Made by a program: the position numbers and the translations under genes
The notes under the pieces: generated by a model
Databases searched by the model: none
What the model was told of the DNA's origin: nothing
Seen by the model: the letters and a program-made list of their open reading frames with translations, nothing else
Assembly (NCBI GenBank): GCA_030549495.1
Contig: JAUIRK010000509.1
Span: 1,238,501-1,302,500 of the forward strand
DNA length: 64,000 nt
Origin: Nectonema munidae
Taxonomy: Eukaryota; Nematomorpha; Nectonematoida; Nectonematidae
Direction of reading: 5' to 3'
In this document: positions 13,401 through 28,400 of the stretch, piece by piece
How positions within the stretch are numbered: position 1 is the first letter of the stretch
How the letters are laid out: the number at the start of each line of letters is the position of its first letter

Positions 13401-16400
13401 AAACGCATATAAACGTTGGTTGTATCAAAACGTATTATAGTTATATTATCCCTACAGAGTTCAATATTCGAGAAAGTAGAATCAGATGGTATGGGCACAC
13501 AATGAGAAAAGATGAGGCTCATATAGGAAAAAAAGTGATGGATATGTAAATAAAAGGAGGGCCGAAACTCAAATGGATGGATTGTAAGAAAGGATTTCAA
13601 AGCTAAAGACCTTGATGGAAATGATGTCTGGGATAGAAAAGAATGGGGGAAGAAAATCAAAAACATTGACCCAATAGAAAATGGGAATAGATGAAGAAAA
13701 AGAAGAAGAATCCCTACAGAGTTCCAACTGGAATGGAAAATCATTATTCCAGTTGTTTTATAAGCAATTAAATTTCCCAGTTTAGTGATTGTTTAAAGCT
13801 TATTGGCAAAATATTCAGAAATAATTTCTTTTATTACAAATTTTCTTTCTTTGAAAACCTTCTGATTGAACTGGGTTTCAAACATATTTTCTGGATTTTC
13901 TTTACGTTTTAGATCAAAGTGTATCAAAATATGCGTTGCCATTCTGTCACTTATTTGACTCCCATCTAATGTGCATTTGCTAGCAAATGAAATTTGGGAG
14001 ATTCATTTTCTTCAAATTGTGATGTATTTGAGATAAAGATTGAATTAAACGTAGATATCTTTTCAATCTTTTATCTGCCTTTTCAAGTTGCCTTTTATTT
14101 TAAGGCTTCATTTTTTTGAAAGCTTTGATCAATAATACCAATTTTAGTGTCTTGACCTGGTTTGCGTTAATTCATGAGTAAGCTACGAATTTTGTATATT
14201 ACTTCTAATGGAAACCTTTTGGAAGAGAGAGAGATCCTTGAAAGGGTGATATGTTTTTCGAATGTGTTGTTTGATTCACTTTCAAGGATTTAAAATAATA
14301 AGAGTTAAAATTAATAACTTAACTAATTAAAGCTAGAGTTGTTAAAAGTTGCAAAAAAAAATGTTTAAATACAAATTAATTTATGAAATTTTATTTTTTT
14401 CGCAATGCTCTCCTCCTCCCCGTAGTTTTATGAGGTCACTTTTTTGTCGTATATATAGGAGGTATTAATTTCTTAATTCAGACATCACAAATATTGGAGC
14501 TCTACGCTTTAAACTCCTCTTTTTTTAATTCTTTTGATGATGAAGATGAGGGGAGCAAAGACAGTACTAACCTAATTCTTCTTTCCAAGGAATCTTCTTC
14601 AAAGCGTTGTCATATTTTCATGAGCAAAGTTACAGTGGATATATTTAATGAATCCAATTCGAGTAAGCCTATTTCAAATATCACGCACACGTTTAATCAT
14701 CGCTTCTTTCAGTTGCCTTTAAAAGTGATGCTATTCATTCTGAATATCTTCCACTGGAGAAAGAAGTGCTTTGGATCGTATCTCCCAGCAATCACATGTC
14801 TTCTTTCAACAACTTTGTTCAAACATTTTTCCACTTTTGCACAGTGACTGTGGACAATTGCATGCATTTTTGGACATACTCTTCCAAAACTAACGAGTGG
14901 TGTCTGAATGAAGATAAGCCATTAAAATTTGACTCAATGCCTATCTGTGCTCCAAGTTTCGCATACTTAGGACGCTTTGCTGTTTCACTTATGTCTCCCT
15001 GTAACTCTTCTCTAAACATCCTAGTTTTTCAAAGTGAATCTAGTGGAGGGCGTTATTGGCAAGTCGAAGGCAACATTAACCTTCAGGTTGAAAATATTTC
15101 TAGGTTTTTTTTAAATTTTATCCTTCATTTTGTTGTAAAATATCATTTTTCCTTTTTCAAATGAAGATGTGAAAATGTTTGGCTTTCAACAGAAGATGGT
15201 TCGCACATTCTAATCGTCATGGTGAATAATAAGATATACCTGTACTCCTTCATGGATACTAAAAGTGATTACGCTCATTCAAATTTAATCAGTGAAGGAG
15301 AGTCTGCCAAGCTGAATAAGTATCGAAAAATGTCGTTAGCAACTGTTGGCCTCTTTCATCAAAAGATTTCGTGGAAGCAGTTCTACTTTCTTGATCTCTC
15401 TAGCAAACTCTCTCCAGAAGATGTTTACTTTGCAAACAAATATACTTGGCTTAGATCTGGCATTTTGCTCGCCATTTCTTCTAAGAATGAACTCAAAATA
15501 TTTTCCCACAAGCAGCTTCGTCTTCCTCAGGCTGCAAAGACCGAACCACAGACGTTGTTCCAAGGCGTTGATCAATTTTTGCAAACACTTCCTCAATACC
15601 ATCCCAAGTTTTTGTTGGAATTAGCAGATGCAGGCTTAGTCCACATCGTGAAAATTATTTTAAATTATCTGATATTTTGTCTCGAGATGCACTGTAGTGA
15701 TGTTCCTGAGAATGTTGGTGAAGACCGTGAAGTTGATCCTAATTTTTCTGAAGGCAATTTTAAATATATCTCGCTAGACGCTATTCAACCATTTCCACTT
15801 TCTATCCTCCTTGATCTTCACAAAAGTGACTCTGTGGGCGAGAAAAAATTGTTGTTTTGTGAAGAAAAACGTGAAAATTTGGATGATTCCATTGATGATG
15901 TATTTTCTTCTACCCCTAAACCAATGGTTCTTTCTTTACCTTTTATTTTTTTGACAGTGTAGTTTTAACTAGTTTTAAGGATTCGTCTTGCTTCAATGAA
16001 AAAAAATTGGGGGTTTTAACGAAGTACTTGACACATATCTTGCTTCCGAAACTTTCAAGTTCCGATCAAATGCACCTGCTGGCAATCGCACACACCTTTG
16101 CTAAAAGTGAGAAAGACGTTGACATACCGGGTATCCGCTTTTTGATCTACCTGAGGCAATTTAACTATCTTCTTGCTTGCCTACCCTCTCCCCAAAAAAA
16201 TAATTTACTCGAAAAGGGGATATCTACCTCCGCCTATGTTTGGGCGTTCCACTCAAACACTCCTGAAGAGCTCATCAGCGCTCTCTTCGAAGTATAGCCT
16301 CTTCACCTTCAACAACACTATACCTCTTTTCACTGTTTAGAATGCGCAAATGGCATGTCATTGGAATTACTATCGGTGCTTAGGTGTGGGCTGGTGGCTG

Positions 16401-19400
16401 CAGAGTTCAAGCCAACTCCTCCTCATTCTCGAAAAACTTGCTAAATCCTCTTTCCTCTCAAACAACGATCCCATGGATGCTGCTCTCTTCTATATTCTAC
16501 TTCAAAAGAAGAGTCTGCTCTCTGCCTTATTCACGTACTTATTTTGATTACATCCTACTCAACCATCGCTTCGACCCGAGTCGCAAAGTAAAGCGTAGAT
16601 TTTATAAGCTAGTTCCTTTGTTATATTTAATACTCTTATTCTCTAAATTTCAAAAAATTTTATTAAGAAATGAGAGCCTTTAATAGGGGGATGAAAATTT
16701 TAATTTCGGGTTTATGTAAACTCTATTCCAAATAATAGTGATAACAAAAAAGAATGATCACATTGGTTTTTTGTTTGATCTCTATGTGTGCGAATCAACA
16801 TTGCGTATATAACAAAGGAACTAATTTTTGTTATTCATAAATGTCATATTTTTTTAATTTAAAGCGATTGGTTTATCATTGTAGTAAGTGCGGATTTCTT
16901 ATGTATGAGGCATTCAAGAATTTTTTTAGAAATAGGACATATTTAATATTCCGCTAAATAGATGAGTTGTCAGAAGCGTTAGAACTTTCTTGTTTACACC
17001 TTTTTCACATAAATAGGTCTCGAGGCAACCAAAAAATGGCGGACTTCTTCAAGCAAGACTTCACTGATCAGAGTGTCAAGAAGATTGCCCTGAAAAACGC
17101 ATACTTTCTTCTGAGCAAACAACGCTACTTCCATGCCCTGTCTTTCTTCACAATAACGAATTCGATGAATGATGTTTTTGAGGTCTCTTTCCGTACTAAC
17201 GCCCCTTTTACACAATTTCATAGGCCCACTTGCTTCTATATTTTCTGTTTTAGACTTGAGTCGCGCACCAACTTGACAAAAATATCACCCGCTAAAGCCA
17301 TTATAACATATGTTTAATATGATTTCTGCTATAATTTCATTCTCACACACGTTTCTTACATCTAGCAAAATATGAACAGAAAGGTGAACCTTGTCCCTCC
17401 CATTATTTTTAATTTTTGTAACATCGTCTCTCCGAATGAGGTACATCAAATTTTACATCTAGCAAAATATGAAGATAAAGTTGAACCTTGTCTCTATGGA
17501 ATAAAATACCACCGTAGTATGCCGGCTGGAAAGGATAAACAAGTTGTCTACCCGCGTTCAACCTTACACCTTATTAGAATATATCATTTCTTAAGGGAGA
17601 AGGAGAGAAACTCTTCATACTGAAAAAATATTTCCTCAAATTTATTATTAATATTTTAAAAAATTTCGCATTATACACATGATACATGAGAGGAAAAATT
17701 TTATCGGTAAGCGGTTGCATGATACGCGAGATGGGACGTTATTCGAAAATTGCCCAAATAGATATGATTGTATAATTCGCCAATGAAATATTTAATAGTA
17801 CTAAGTTAATTAGACATATTTTACTAAAAATTTAGTAACCAAATAACTTTTTTTAAAACTTAAATTTAAAACTAATTTTTAGATAAAATAGCTTGTTAAA
17901 ATATTAGGCTCAAAGTTTTAACAATGAAATTTAAGAACTAAAATAAAGTTAATTTATAAAAAAAAAGGAAAACTAAAATTATTTCATAAACATTTACACA
18001 AAATTTGAGTTCTGATAGTAGAGTGGTTTTATAATTATGTTGCAAATTGTTACAGATAAAAGGTGAAAATATCTCAAAATGTAACAAGCGTTAAATTTCA
18101 AAAGTACCAAATATAAAAAACATGCACCTCTCATCTGCTAATTACGGGCAAAAGGGATTATTACAAAATTTTATTTGTTATTACAATGGTAATGAAACCC
18201 ATAGAATATGCATCACTTTAATAAGTTGCACGGTCAAATATTTCAAAAGTTATGGGCAATATAAAAACTCATTTAAGCATGTTGAAAAATTGCATTACAC
18301 AGATTTACCAATTTGATAACTATAAAAATAAATAGGCTGCTTTATGATCACATATATATGTCGAACGATAATAATGAACTATTATATGTTATTTGAAAAT
18401 GGCCTGTGATGCAACTTTTAAATATTAATTATGATGTGAGATAGATAGCATTGATGTGTGATTTCTTTATCGCACATTGTCCGTATAAATATAACAAATA
18501 CTCTTCGTTAAAAAACAGTAAAATGGTATTTCTTAAGTACTTATGATATAAGTAATGTATTCTGAAAGCCCATAAAAAATACTTTAATTTGGTATATCGC
18601 ATGATGCATTTTGTTGAGAAATGTGAAAGTTATAAGCGTTTTAATATTTGACTAAAGTTTAAGCTAGGAACACTACAAATAAACTAAGCGTACACTAGCC
18701 CGATAAAATAAACCACACACGCGTGCTAAAGATGTGGTGAAGCGTATGCGAGATAAGAATTCACTGCACTCACAAACGCGTAATGCAACATGTGTTAATC
18801 TTTCTTCGCATAGTTAACCGCTAAAATCAATCAATAATGTGATTTATTCTTCGCACACTGTCGGTATAAATATAACGAATGCCCTTCGTTAAAAATTAGA
18901 AAGGTTGTATCTAAACTGAATAAAAAAATTTTTAGAAATAAAAGTAGGCTACGATTAATCAACACAACTTTTAGATTCGATCCAAATTTTCTAGTTCAAA
19001 AATAATTTTGAACTTTTTCTTCTACAGTGGTTCTTAAAAAGATTGGAGAAATCGTGTTAAAAAGTGGTGTGGGTGTTCCTGTGTGTGTATGTTCCTGTGT
19101 AAGCGTATTATCCAAAATATAAAAAACATTTTATTCTGAGTATAGTATTTATTCAAGAAGCATTGAGAAAAATTTATTAGAAAAACATTATACTGACCCG
19201 TAAAAAGTAAAAAATATATATTTATATTCGCCAGTTTTCTTTAATTATGATATTTTAAAATGGAAAAAAATTATATTCTACATTTGCTATATGAAACATT
19301 AAAAAATATATAAATTCATCAGGTTAATTATGCCTATATTTTTAACTATTGCCTGACCTCACACATAAAAGTAGATTTTGCAAAAGTAAAACATATTTTT

Positions 19401-22400
19401 TGTATACCATATGTTAACCACAAAAAGTTGAGATTTCCAATGATACTATTTTCAATAAAATATTTTGCTTAAATCTTCACATTATACTCTTCATGAAAAA
19501 TGGTGACACTTTTTCTCACTAAAATTTAGACCAAATTTCCCTAAGTAAAGTCCAGTTATCGGAAACTTAAAAGGCGTTTACTAAAATAAACTAGCCTAGC
19601 GTATATAGCAAACGATAAGCTTTCAAATGGTATAGTTCATTTTTTGTTCAAAAGAAATAAATAAAAAATTTCAATAAAAGCGTTTTTTGAACTTTTTTTT
19701 AGTTTATGATGGGTCGTATGCCTATTTTTTAATTTTGTCAAATTTGAGCTTCTCATTAAATTTTGATAAGTCTTTACTTTTTATCTGTAATAATTTCCAA
19801 AACAATTACAAAATCATCCTAAATTTATTATCATTTTAGTTTTCGATTTTTTTAATATAAATTAACGCCTATTTTTGTTCTTAAAATTCATTATTAAAAC
19901 AAATATTTTGAGCGCTATATTTTAACTAGCTATTTTATTTAAAAATTGTTTAAAAAATAGTTCCAAATTTAATTAAAAAAAGTTTTTGAGTTAGTTATTT
20001 TTTTTTAAATATAATGTTTACTGAACATTGTATTATTAAATGTTTCATTGGTGAATTTAAATTATTTCTATTTGGGGAGTACTTGAGTAACATCTGTTCT
20101 CGCGTATCATGCGACCCTTTAATTTCGCTACCTCACACTACTAAGAAACATTTTATCTAAAGACTTTTAAGTAATCATCGGTTTATTTGTTCAGGTAAGT
20201 ATTACTTATTTTGTATCCTAATTTGATAGATGGTTAATTCGTTAGCTGAATTTACTGGGAAAATCCACTTCGAATCAAATTATTTAAAGCTTTGCGGATG
20301 AAATTTATTTGGAATGAAAATTGTAGCATCGTAGATTCATATACATCTGGATAAAAAATTTAAATTCTCAAGTTTCAAATTATTACAGAAAATGTTTAAA
20401 AAATCCACCCTTACTCAAGTTTAAACAAACATTTAAAAATTTTGTCTTTTTAGAATTTAAAAGTTGGTTTCTTTTTGAATTATGCTAAAATTAGTAGTCC
20501 ATTTTAAAATCAACACACTTTCACAATTTCAACAAAAGTAACTAAAACGTGTTTTTCCTGCAAATTATGGAAGTTAAATAAAAAATTCTACAGCAACGGA
20601 ATAGTCGTATTAGCTTTAAAGAGGGAGTTTCGCTCGCATAAAATTTCAATTTTTTAGGTGTTTATAAATTCCAGTTCGAGATGTAATCCAAGCATCCAAC
20701 TTCACTACTCTAAGTTTGGATAACTCACCATACTCCACCAAAATATTCATTTACTTATGTAATTGTAAAGTAAATTAGCGCAACTATAATGAAAAAGAAA
20801 CTTTTTATCATTATAAAATGATATATTCCAACTAAATTTTGCAATGCAAGAATGTTTTAAGATCAGGCTTAATCAATGAAACTCTTTAGAATAGTATTTA
20901 AAAGTAATAGTAATTGTAATTAAAAATTCATTTAAATGCTTTCAAAAGACTAGAAAAACATTTCATGGCTCATATACCATTTTTATATGGGGTGAAGAAG
21001 TCAAATATACAATAACTTTTTTCTTGGGAGATTCAAAATCTAGCTCCGATTTCTACTTATAAGAGGCTCGAGCTCACCTCCATATTGTAAAATTTGCTAT
21101 GCTCCATACTTCTGTACGTCTCAATGAACTTACTCTGCAGTGTTACACCTTTTGTTCAAAACTTTGTTCATAAATGGAGATACCACCCGAACAATCGACA
21201 TTGCAATACTCAGCTGAAAGATTGTTTTTATGGTTAAGATACTTGTATAAACTTGAAATCGTTTTCGACACGTTAAAGTGTTTGTGAAATTTGTTAAGAA
21301 TCCATTCGTAAATTTTTAGTTATGCGTCAACAATCTCAAAGATATCCAATTGGCGTTTTTTATCGCTCGTATATACTTCAAAGAATACAATGGAGAAGGG
21401 GAATTGATCAAAATGTTGATAGAATGTGAACCCACCGTCCAATCGGATCCATTTTTAATGAGTATTTCATATTGGAAGTTGAAAGAGTACACTCAATCAC
21501 TGGATGCCTTGATGAACATCTCTTCTCTGATAAAGGAGTCTGGAAGAGCAGCCTTCTTCTACAATTCTCTTGTGCCTTCCATGTTCAACTTGTACACGTA
21601 TCTTCGCAACAACCCACTCATAACTCGTTTCCTACGATTGCAAGCCAGTGCTTCTCCTAAGCCTTGTCGCCAAATCGACCGTCTCTCCAATGAAGAAGTT
21701 GAGTTGTACTTCTCAACCGTTTATGCCTACATCAAAACAGGCTGCCCTGCACTGGCGCTGGAAGTCTTGTTCAAGCTATCCCCTTACATCTCCAAAGATA
21801 AGTAAGTCTTGATTTCTGATCCGCAAAGCTTTGAATAATCTTATCATGATCACGATGCTTCGTAATTCGAGATAGCAATAGATTCACGATGAATCTATTC
21901 TTGACTTAATTTGGATCCAAGGTATTGCAATTACATTGAGTTAAAATGCGTTATTTGAAGTTAAATTGACAGTTTGTTCAGTAGTTTGGATTTTTTTAAA
22001 ACTCCTTCCAAAACATAGATTCGTAATGTGTTTCTGTATCTATCTTTTTCACAAACTTATTCAAATTTTAAAATTCTTCAAATCACAACTTTTCAATGAA
22101 TATTGGCACTAAGAGAGATGTTTCACAATTATGCTTACTGCATTTTCTTCAAATTAAATTGATGATATTAGTTAAAGACTCTTATATAATTTCTTATGTT
22201 CTCTGCCAAGCATACTTGTCAAAAGTTATGACGTCAATAATCGTAAGAGGTTATCTTCTGTGTTCGGTCTCTTTAAGCTAGGATAAATTTTTACCACATC
22301 TTTTTCATAATGAACCTATACTTATTGATTTTATAATTCCTTATGATTTTTGGCTAAGAGATGCAATAATTGGTATATTTAAATAAAGTTCTTGTGTGTT

Positions 22401-25400
22401 CCTCAAACAATTTTTATTTCTCCTTGATGAAATCATCAAATAAGCTTCTACTGGCATTTTTCAACCGACTAATGATAACATTCAGGTCTCTCTTACTCTA
22501 TGATCTCAAATGCCAAATTATATCAACAGATTATGTGAATACTTAAGAATAAAAGTTTGCTATTAATATCCTTAAGGAAAGAATAGTCTCTACGAGCGCT
22601 GGGATTGGTTTGCCAAACCCAGGCTATACAAAAAGTACCTCAATTTTTCAGGTAAGAAAACCTTGTTTGAAAAACACTAGCTTCTCATAGGTCCTGTCAA
22701 ATAAATAAGTCATTCCTATTCGAAGATAATTTGATTGATATATATGTGTGTATTAGAGTGTTCCAAAAATAAAGAAAGAAAATAATTTTTTGGCACTTCT
22801 TGTTTTTTAGTTGTAAATAGTGTATATACTAGACATTAAAAACTAAAGTCAAATATTCAAAACATTTTTTGCATTAGATGTAGATTATGCGATTAATGTC
22901 AATTTTCTGAATCTATTTTTTTAAATAAATTTTATTAATGTTTAAGCTCAATTTTTAGTAAAAAGTAAGCCATTTTGTTCATCTATAAATAAATGCTAAG
23001 ATACACCAAATAGTCTGTTATAATTTAACACACAAACACGTGAAATCGGATCCTATAAGCTTCATCTGATGTAAAAATTTCTTAAGAACGTTTAATTTCG
23101 TAACTAGAAAAAAAATGAGTGACAAAAAAAGTTATATTTTTTTTATTTTGAGGACACTCTAATGTATATACTTTTTAAAAATCGAGTTATTCAATTCAAT
23201 ACGCTATAATATTAACATACCCGTAAAGTAGATCGTTCATGGACAATATATAGGCTAATATGTAATATATATATATATATATAAGGATACACCATACTGA
23301 AAATATTATTTACAAATCTATATCTATGTACAATAGATTATTATCATTATTAAAAAAAGATGGTTTAGATTAGGGGTTCCTAACCTTTTTAGCTTGTGGA
23401 CCCTTGAGCGACAACGAATATTCATAATTTCACATCTAAAGGCTTCTTTGAACAAGATAAACAAAAATATACGATAATAACTTTCAAATAAAATCCGATA
23501 TACATTCAGGCCTCAATAGCCAAGTAGCTGGAGATTACTGTAATCAACTTCATTCAAACTAAACATGGAATCATAGATACTGTTCCCTAATAATTGTATT
23601 GTAGAATTAACTTGTAGCAAAAAGAATAAATATAAATATATTGTGGTATCCGTGGCTCAGTCACTAGTAATTTAACATTTTAGGAAATTGTTATCGCTAA
23701 CTACATGGTGATTAGATAAAAATGAGTAATATGGTCATTAGACGTCCAAACCATGTAAAATATGCCTACATCCAATTTTTATTTTTCTATTATACACCTT
23801 TTAGTATAAACATTTTAGAATATATTGCATAAATAGCTTGTCAATTAATCGCTAAAAGCAGTGGACGCTGATAACTCATTTGTTAATTGTTTACATATTC
23901 TCTTTTTTTGGCAAAGACTTCATAAACCCCTTATTGTGTTAAAAGGACCCCCAATATTCATATTTTTGTCCACCTTAAATTCCCAATGGACCCTTAGGGG
24001 TCCATATGGACTCCGTTGGAAAACCTTGGTTTAGATCAAACATTTTTCAATAAAAATGCAATTAAAGCTATGCACTATGTATCTAGGAATGATATTTTGA
24101 ATCTTTTAAAATTTTCAAGATTATTAAATCGTAAAACTTCACTATTTTCAACATAATGGGCTTAAGTTCAGGATTAATAATTAGTTGTATGGAGAGCTAC
24201 TGATTTAGTTGTGTTATTTAAATCAAATTCGACCACCTTCTTTCGAAACTAGTTTGATTCAACTTCTCTGCTAATTGTTTGGCTTTTTCAAGAGTCTTTT
24301 ATTGTGTTAGAACAAATATTCTCATCTTCAATTATCAGCTTGCTTAAAATGTTCTCTGTTCCTAATTATTTTTGAATTTTTAAAGTTGGAAAAAGCTTAA
24401 ATAATGAAATCCATTTGTATTTTGTAATGATTCAAGTTCAGATTTCAGATATCACAGAACAACTATCACAGAAAGAATTCTGTGGTTTATTTGTAAAGCC
24501 CGCCAAAACGTGTTAATTTTTTTGTTTGCTTCAAGTTGCTTCTTTTCTACATTTAGGTATGAACCCGAGAAGTATGAAGAGGAAGAAATTGACTCTAACA
24601 CAAATTCTCGCTCCAACTTATTTCGAGTAAGTACATTTTTTCCTTTTAAGAAGAAGAAACGTAGGGTTCATTTGAATTGGCTGTAAAAAGATATTTCTTG
24701 AAATTTTTCACTCCCAAATCTGGGACTATTTTCTCCTATTCCTAAACACTTCTAAGATTCCTTAAAGTTTGTTTAACTTCCACTAATACAGGAAGAGTAT
24801 ACTCCTTTCATTCTAAGAGGCTTGTTCTTAGTATACACAAAGGGAATTTAGACTTGTGAACTCATTCCAATTTGCGATTATGGTAAATTCAATTACACAT
24901 TTGACATTTGAATTACTATCTATCATTTCTCCTAAGTAACTTAGGCTTGGATCCCGAGCAGAAATGGGAGCATGCATGCAGCTTGAGCCGGGAACATTGA
25001 AAATATTGCTCCTATGCATATTTTGATACCTATATGCTATAAGAAGTGTGGACAAGAGAAAGCCCATTTTTTAAATATTGATTTCCTAGTAACCACTTTT
25101 CTGTTTACAAAATACAATACACTTTGAAATCTCTTCTTTCAAATGCGGAAATCAAAACTAAAATAACTTTTGTAGATTTCTCGCAATTTATTACTAATAA
25201 CATATATCATTCTAGTGTTATCCGCTGCACAATTAGGACATGTCATTTCTTGGCAAGTTTGAGAGAGTGCTACACTTGTATTATTACACCCCCTACTTAA
25301 GCACTTTTTTTTCTAACTACAAAATTTTTAGAGTTTGAGAATCTTTTCTTTGTGATAAGTTTCTCTCAAGTTTTCAATCAGAGAGATAATAAATTTTTTC

Positions 25401-28400
25401 CTACTGATTTCTCATCTGTTGCTTTTTGATATACAGCCCATGCATGTAGCACAGCAATGTCTAATACATGGTTTCTCAACCGTGCGCTTGAGTTTTAATG
25501 TGAAAATGTAAGCTAGGAGGAGCAGTAAAAACCTTATGCTTGTGCGTCCAGTTTATGCAATAATTAATCGAAACGAAACGGTGCTGCTCTCTCTACTAAT
25601 AATTTCAGTGCGAGTATTTTAATCATTCGAACTGAAAGAAGTATTCTGATATTGTGAAGGAATACTAATTGATGTCTGAAACTCACGAAAGCTTTCAGCA
25701 CTATTATTGGAATCGTTATTTTCAGACTTTCACTTTTCATACCCTGTATGCCGCCCTTCTTAATACAGATTAAGGTTGACAGTATTTTGGAGAGGCTTTC
25801 ACTTCCCCAAACTTCCGCCTTATTTGATAGTTTTTGAGCGGTCGAAATTTCGTTCTGCAAATAAATAGTCTCCATTATTTATTCTGTTTTGCTTTTTGTT
25901 TTAAAGATATCAGATGTCATTGAACATTTTTTTTTAGAATTTCGCAGTCATGTTGCAACAATTGAAATTCATGGCTTGTCTTAAAGTCATAACTAACGAA
26001 CTCACTAACTTTACGAATAATCTGACACAAGAAGGGAACTTCCTGAGATGCCGATTCCATTTATGGTTCATTAAAGAGATCAACGCGTTGAATGAGTTCT
26101 GTGGGGAAGGTGAAATCCAAAACGGTACTTGTTTAATGTAATAGAAGAATGGTATGCCGCTCAGCATATGCCATTGTATATACCTTCCAAAGAGAACGTA
26201 GCAAGGCTTCTTTTTCACTTGTCACCCCCTATTACCCTCCAAATTTATAGTTCTTGTAATTTCGTGATATTCGCCAATACTTCACAATTATGTTATCCTG
26301 ATATAAGCATTGAATTATATACAATGATGCACGAATCCGCTTTACACGACAACTTATCTTCTATTCTCGATGATCTTGTACATTTTATCATGAATGGATG
26401 CCGCTTCTCAAATTCTACACACGCACAGCCTGTTCACTCGTTAAAAAATTGGCTTAGAGGTCGATTCGAAATAGAGCCTTTTGTAGTTCTATTTGGTCTT
26501 TTTGCAATTTTAAGTAAATAATCACGATCCGAAGCTAAAACTAGCAGAATCATTTGCATCATATCAGATGCGCATAAATATACTATTTTTTAATGTAAAG
26601 TTCTATTCTCTTAAATTTAGCTACTAAACACAAAACATGTGTTGTACAATTGTGTGAAAACGTCCATGCATAGCCAGTCCTACTGAAAAGGGCAAGGGGC
26701 CTGGCCTCTCTAACAAGATTGTGGGTGACCTCTTGTGCTAAAACCAATCTAAACAAATACTTAATGCCGTTAAATTTGATTAGATATTTAATTTGGTTAC
26801 ATAGATCAACGTTAATGGGACCGACTATTTTCTAGTCTCACTTTAAAAAAAAAGACGAAATATGAAAAATTACCTTAACATTCACCATTGAAATGCTTTA
26901 CACTGTAAATTTCTTGTTTGAGACATGAACATAATTTTAGGCGTACTCACTGTAATGCCGCGGCCAAACTTAGCCTGTTCTATTTTCAAATTTAGGTGCT
27001 GTTTCTGCTGGATTAGAAGAGTGGCGGATTCGTAAGCTCTGGCTCTCTCGCAACGAAGGTATCTTGCGCACACTCTTGACGCACACATGCTTGTACGAGT
27101 CTAGTGGCATTACAGACTCCATAATTTACACAAAAATGGAGTTGATGGTGATGCTGTTTGAACTTAATGCTTCTGATCATGAAAAGTATGCGCATTTTAT
27201 GCAAAAAGAGTACAGCAAAATTCCTCTCATTCTTGCGTTCTCCAGTCAGCAAGCACAACACAACAACTCGATAATCACCTACGTTAGATCTCTTTCCCAA
27301 GATCTTCTCTTATCCATTCTCGATCACTTCCAAACATTTTCCTTTTTAACTAGAAAGAAGCTCTACAAAGCTAAAACATTTTTAAGAATGGCAAATTTGC
27401 TGAGCACTTTGATTTATTTGTGTCTGAACAAGATTTATCAGTTTCCATGCGATAAAGAAATTGAGAGCTTTTATTTTCTCTCCACTTCCACCCTTAACAA
27501 ATACAGGCAGTCGATCGTGAAAAATAGCGTTGACGATTTTGCGCTGATTAATATGCTGCCTTGTGATTGGCCAGGTAATGGATTTTGTTTTTTATGAAAA
27601 TTGGAAATTAATGTAGCCATTTTTTAATAGTAAGAAAATGCTTGTCCAAAAGAAAAAAATAATCGCCTTTTTGTTGTCTTACAATCGAATAAAATTGACA
27701 TTAGATTAATTAAAAAACTTGACTTTTAGCAAAAAGTTTGACCCAATTTTTGTTTTTAGAATTCGTATTGACTTTATAAAAATAGTTTTGACTATTGATC
27801 AATAAAAATATAAAAAATAGTTCAAATTGATTTGTAATAAGTTGTGCAACGTTTTTTAGTGTAGACCGACTATATTGATTTTTGTTCACCCTGTTCATAA
27901 AACATTGGCGAATCATAATAAATCAACTAAAAACACAGAAAGAATATCATTATATAGTTAACAGGGCTTGTCTGGCTCTGACTTCGAAGCAGAAATATTT
28001 TAGACTTCAAATTTTTTTATTAATTTATAAAAAAAAATTAATATATAGTATCTTGAAAAAGTAGATTTGCATAACTACAGAATTGCTTTATTATAAGCTT
28101 ACATTTGATAGGCACTACGCTAATTTTAGTTCTCTTATACTTTTATATTGGGCAATGAAAATGGAAGATTGGAGAAATTTCACGAGTTTATTTCTGCATT
28201 TATAAAACAAAACCTGTTTCCATTTCTTGGACTAAACATGAGAACTAAAGCAAATCTTTCTACCTAAAGTACATCAACATTAGAAATTTTAAAAATGTAA
28301 AAAATATGTTTCCTTAAAAAAGTAAATTATGCTTCATTTTTTAAAATCTTTTTGAAAATGGGCAATAATTTTTTTAATTGCACCTTTTAGTTTTAATTTA

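Noticed and set aside
13376-13744. 122-codon minus-strand open frame
   Set aside because: It is the antisense of the LINE 3'-end fragment, whose plus-strand motifs are clear.
15957-15979. Ultra-short 23-nt DMXL intron
   Set aside because: A 53-nt intron at 15927-15979 gives the same frame with a normal pyrimidine tract and matches the size of its neighbours.
22576-22651. Candidate DMXL exon ending at a perfect CAG/GTAAGA donor
   Set aside because: None of its three frames can be joined to both the phase-2 donor at 21801 and the phase-2 acceptor at 24557, and the peptide resembles no DMXL segment.
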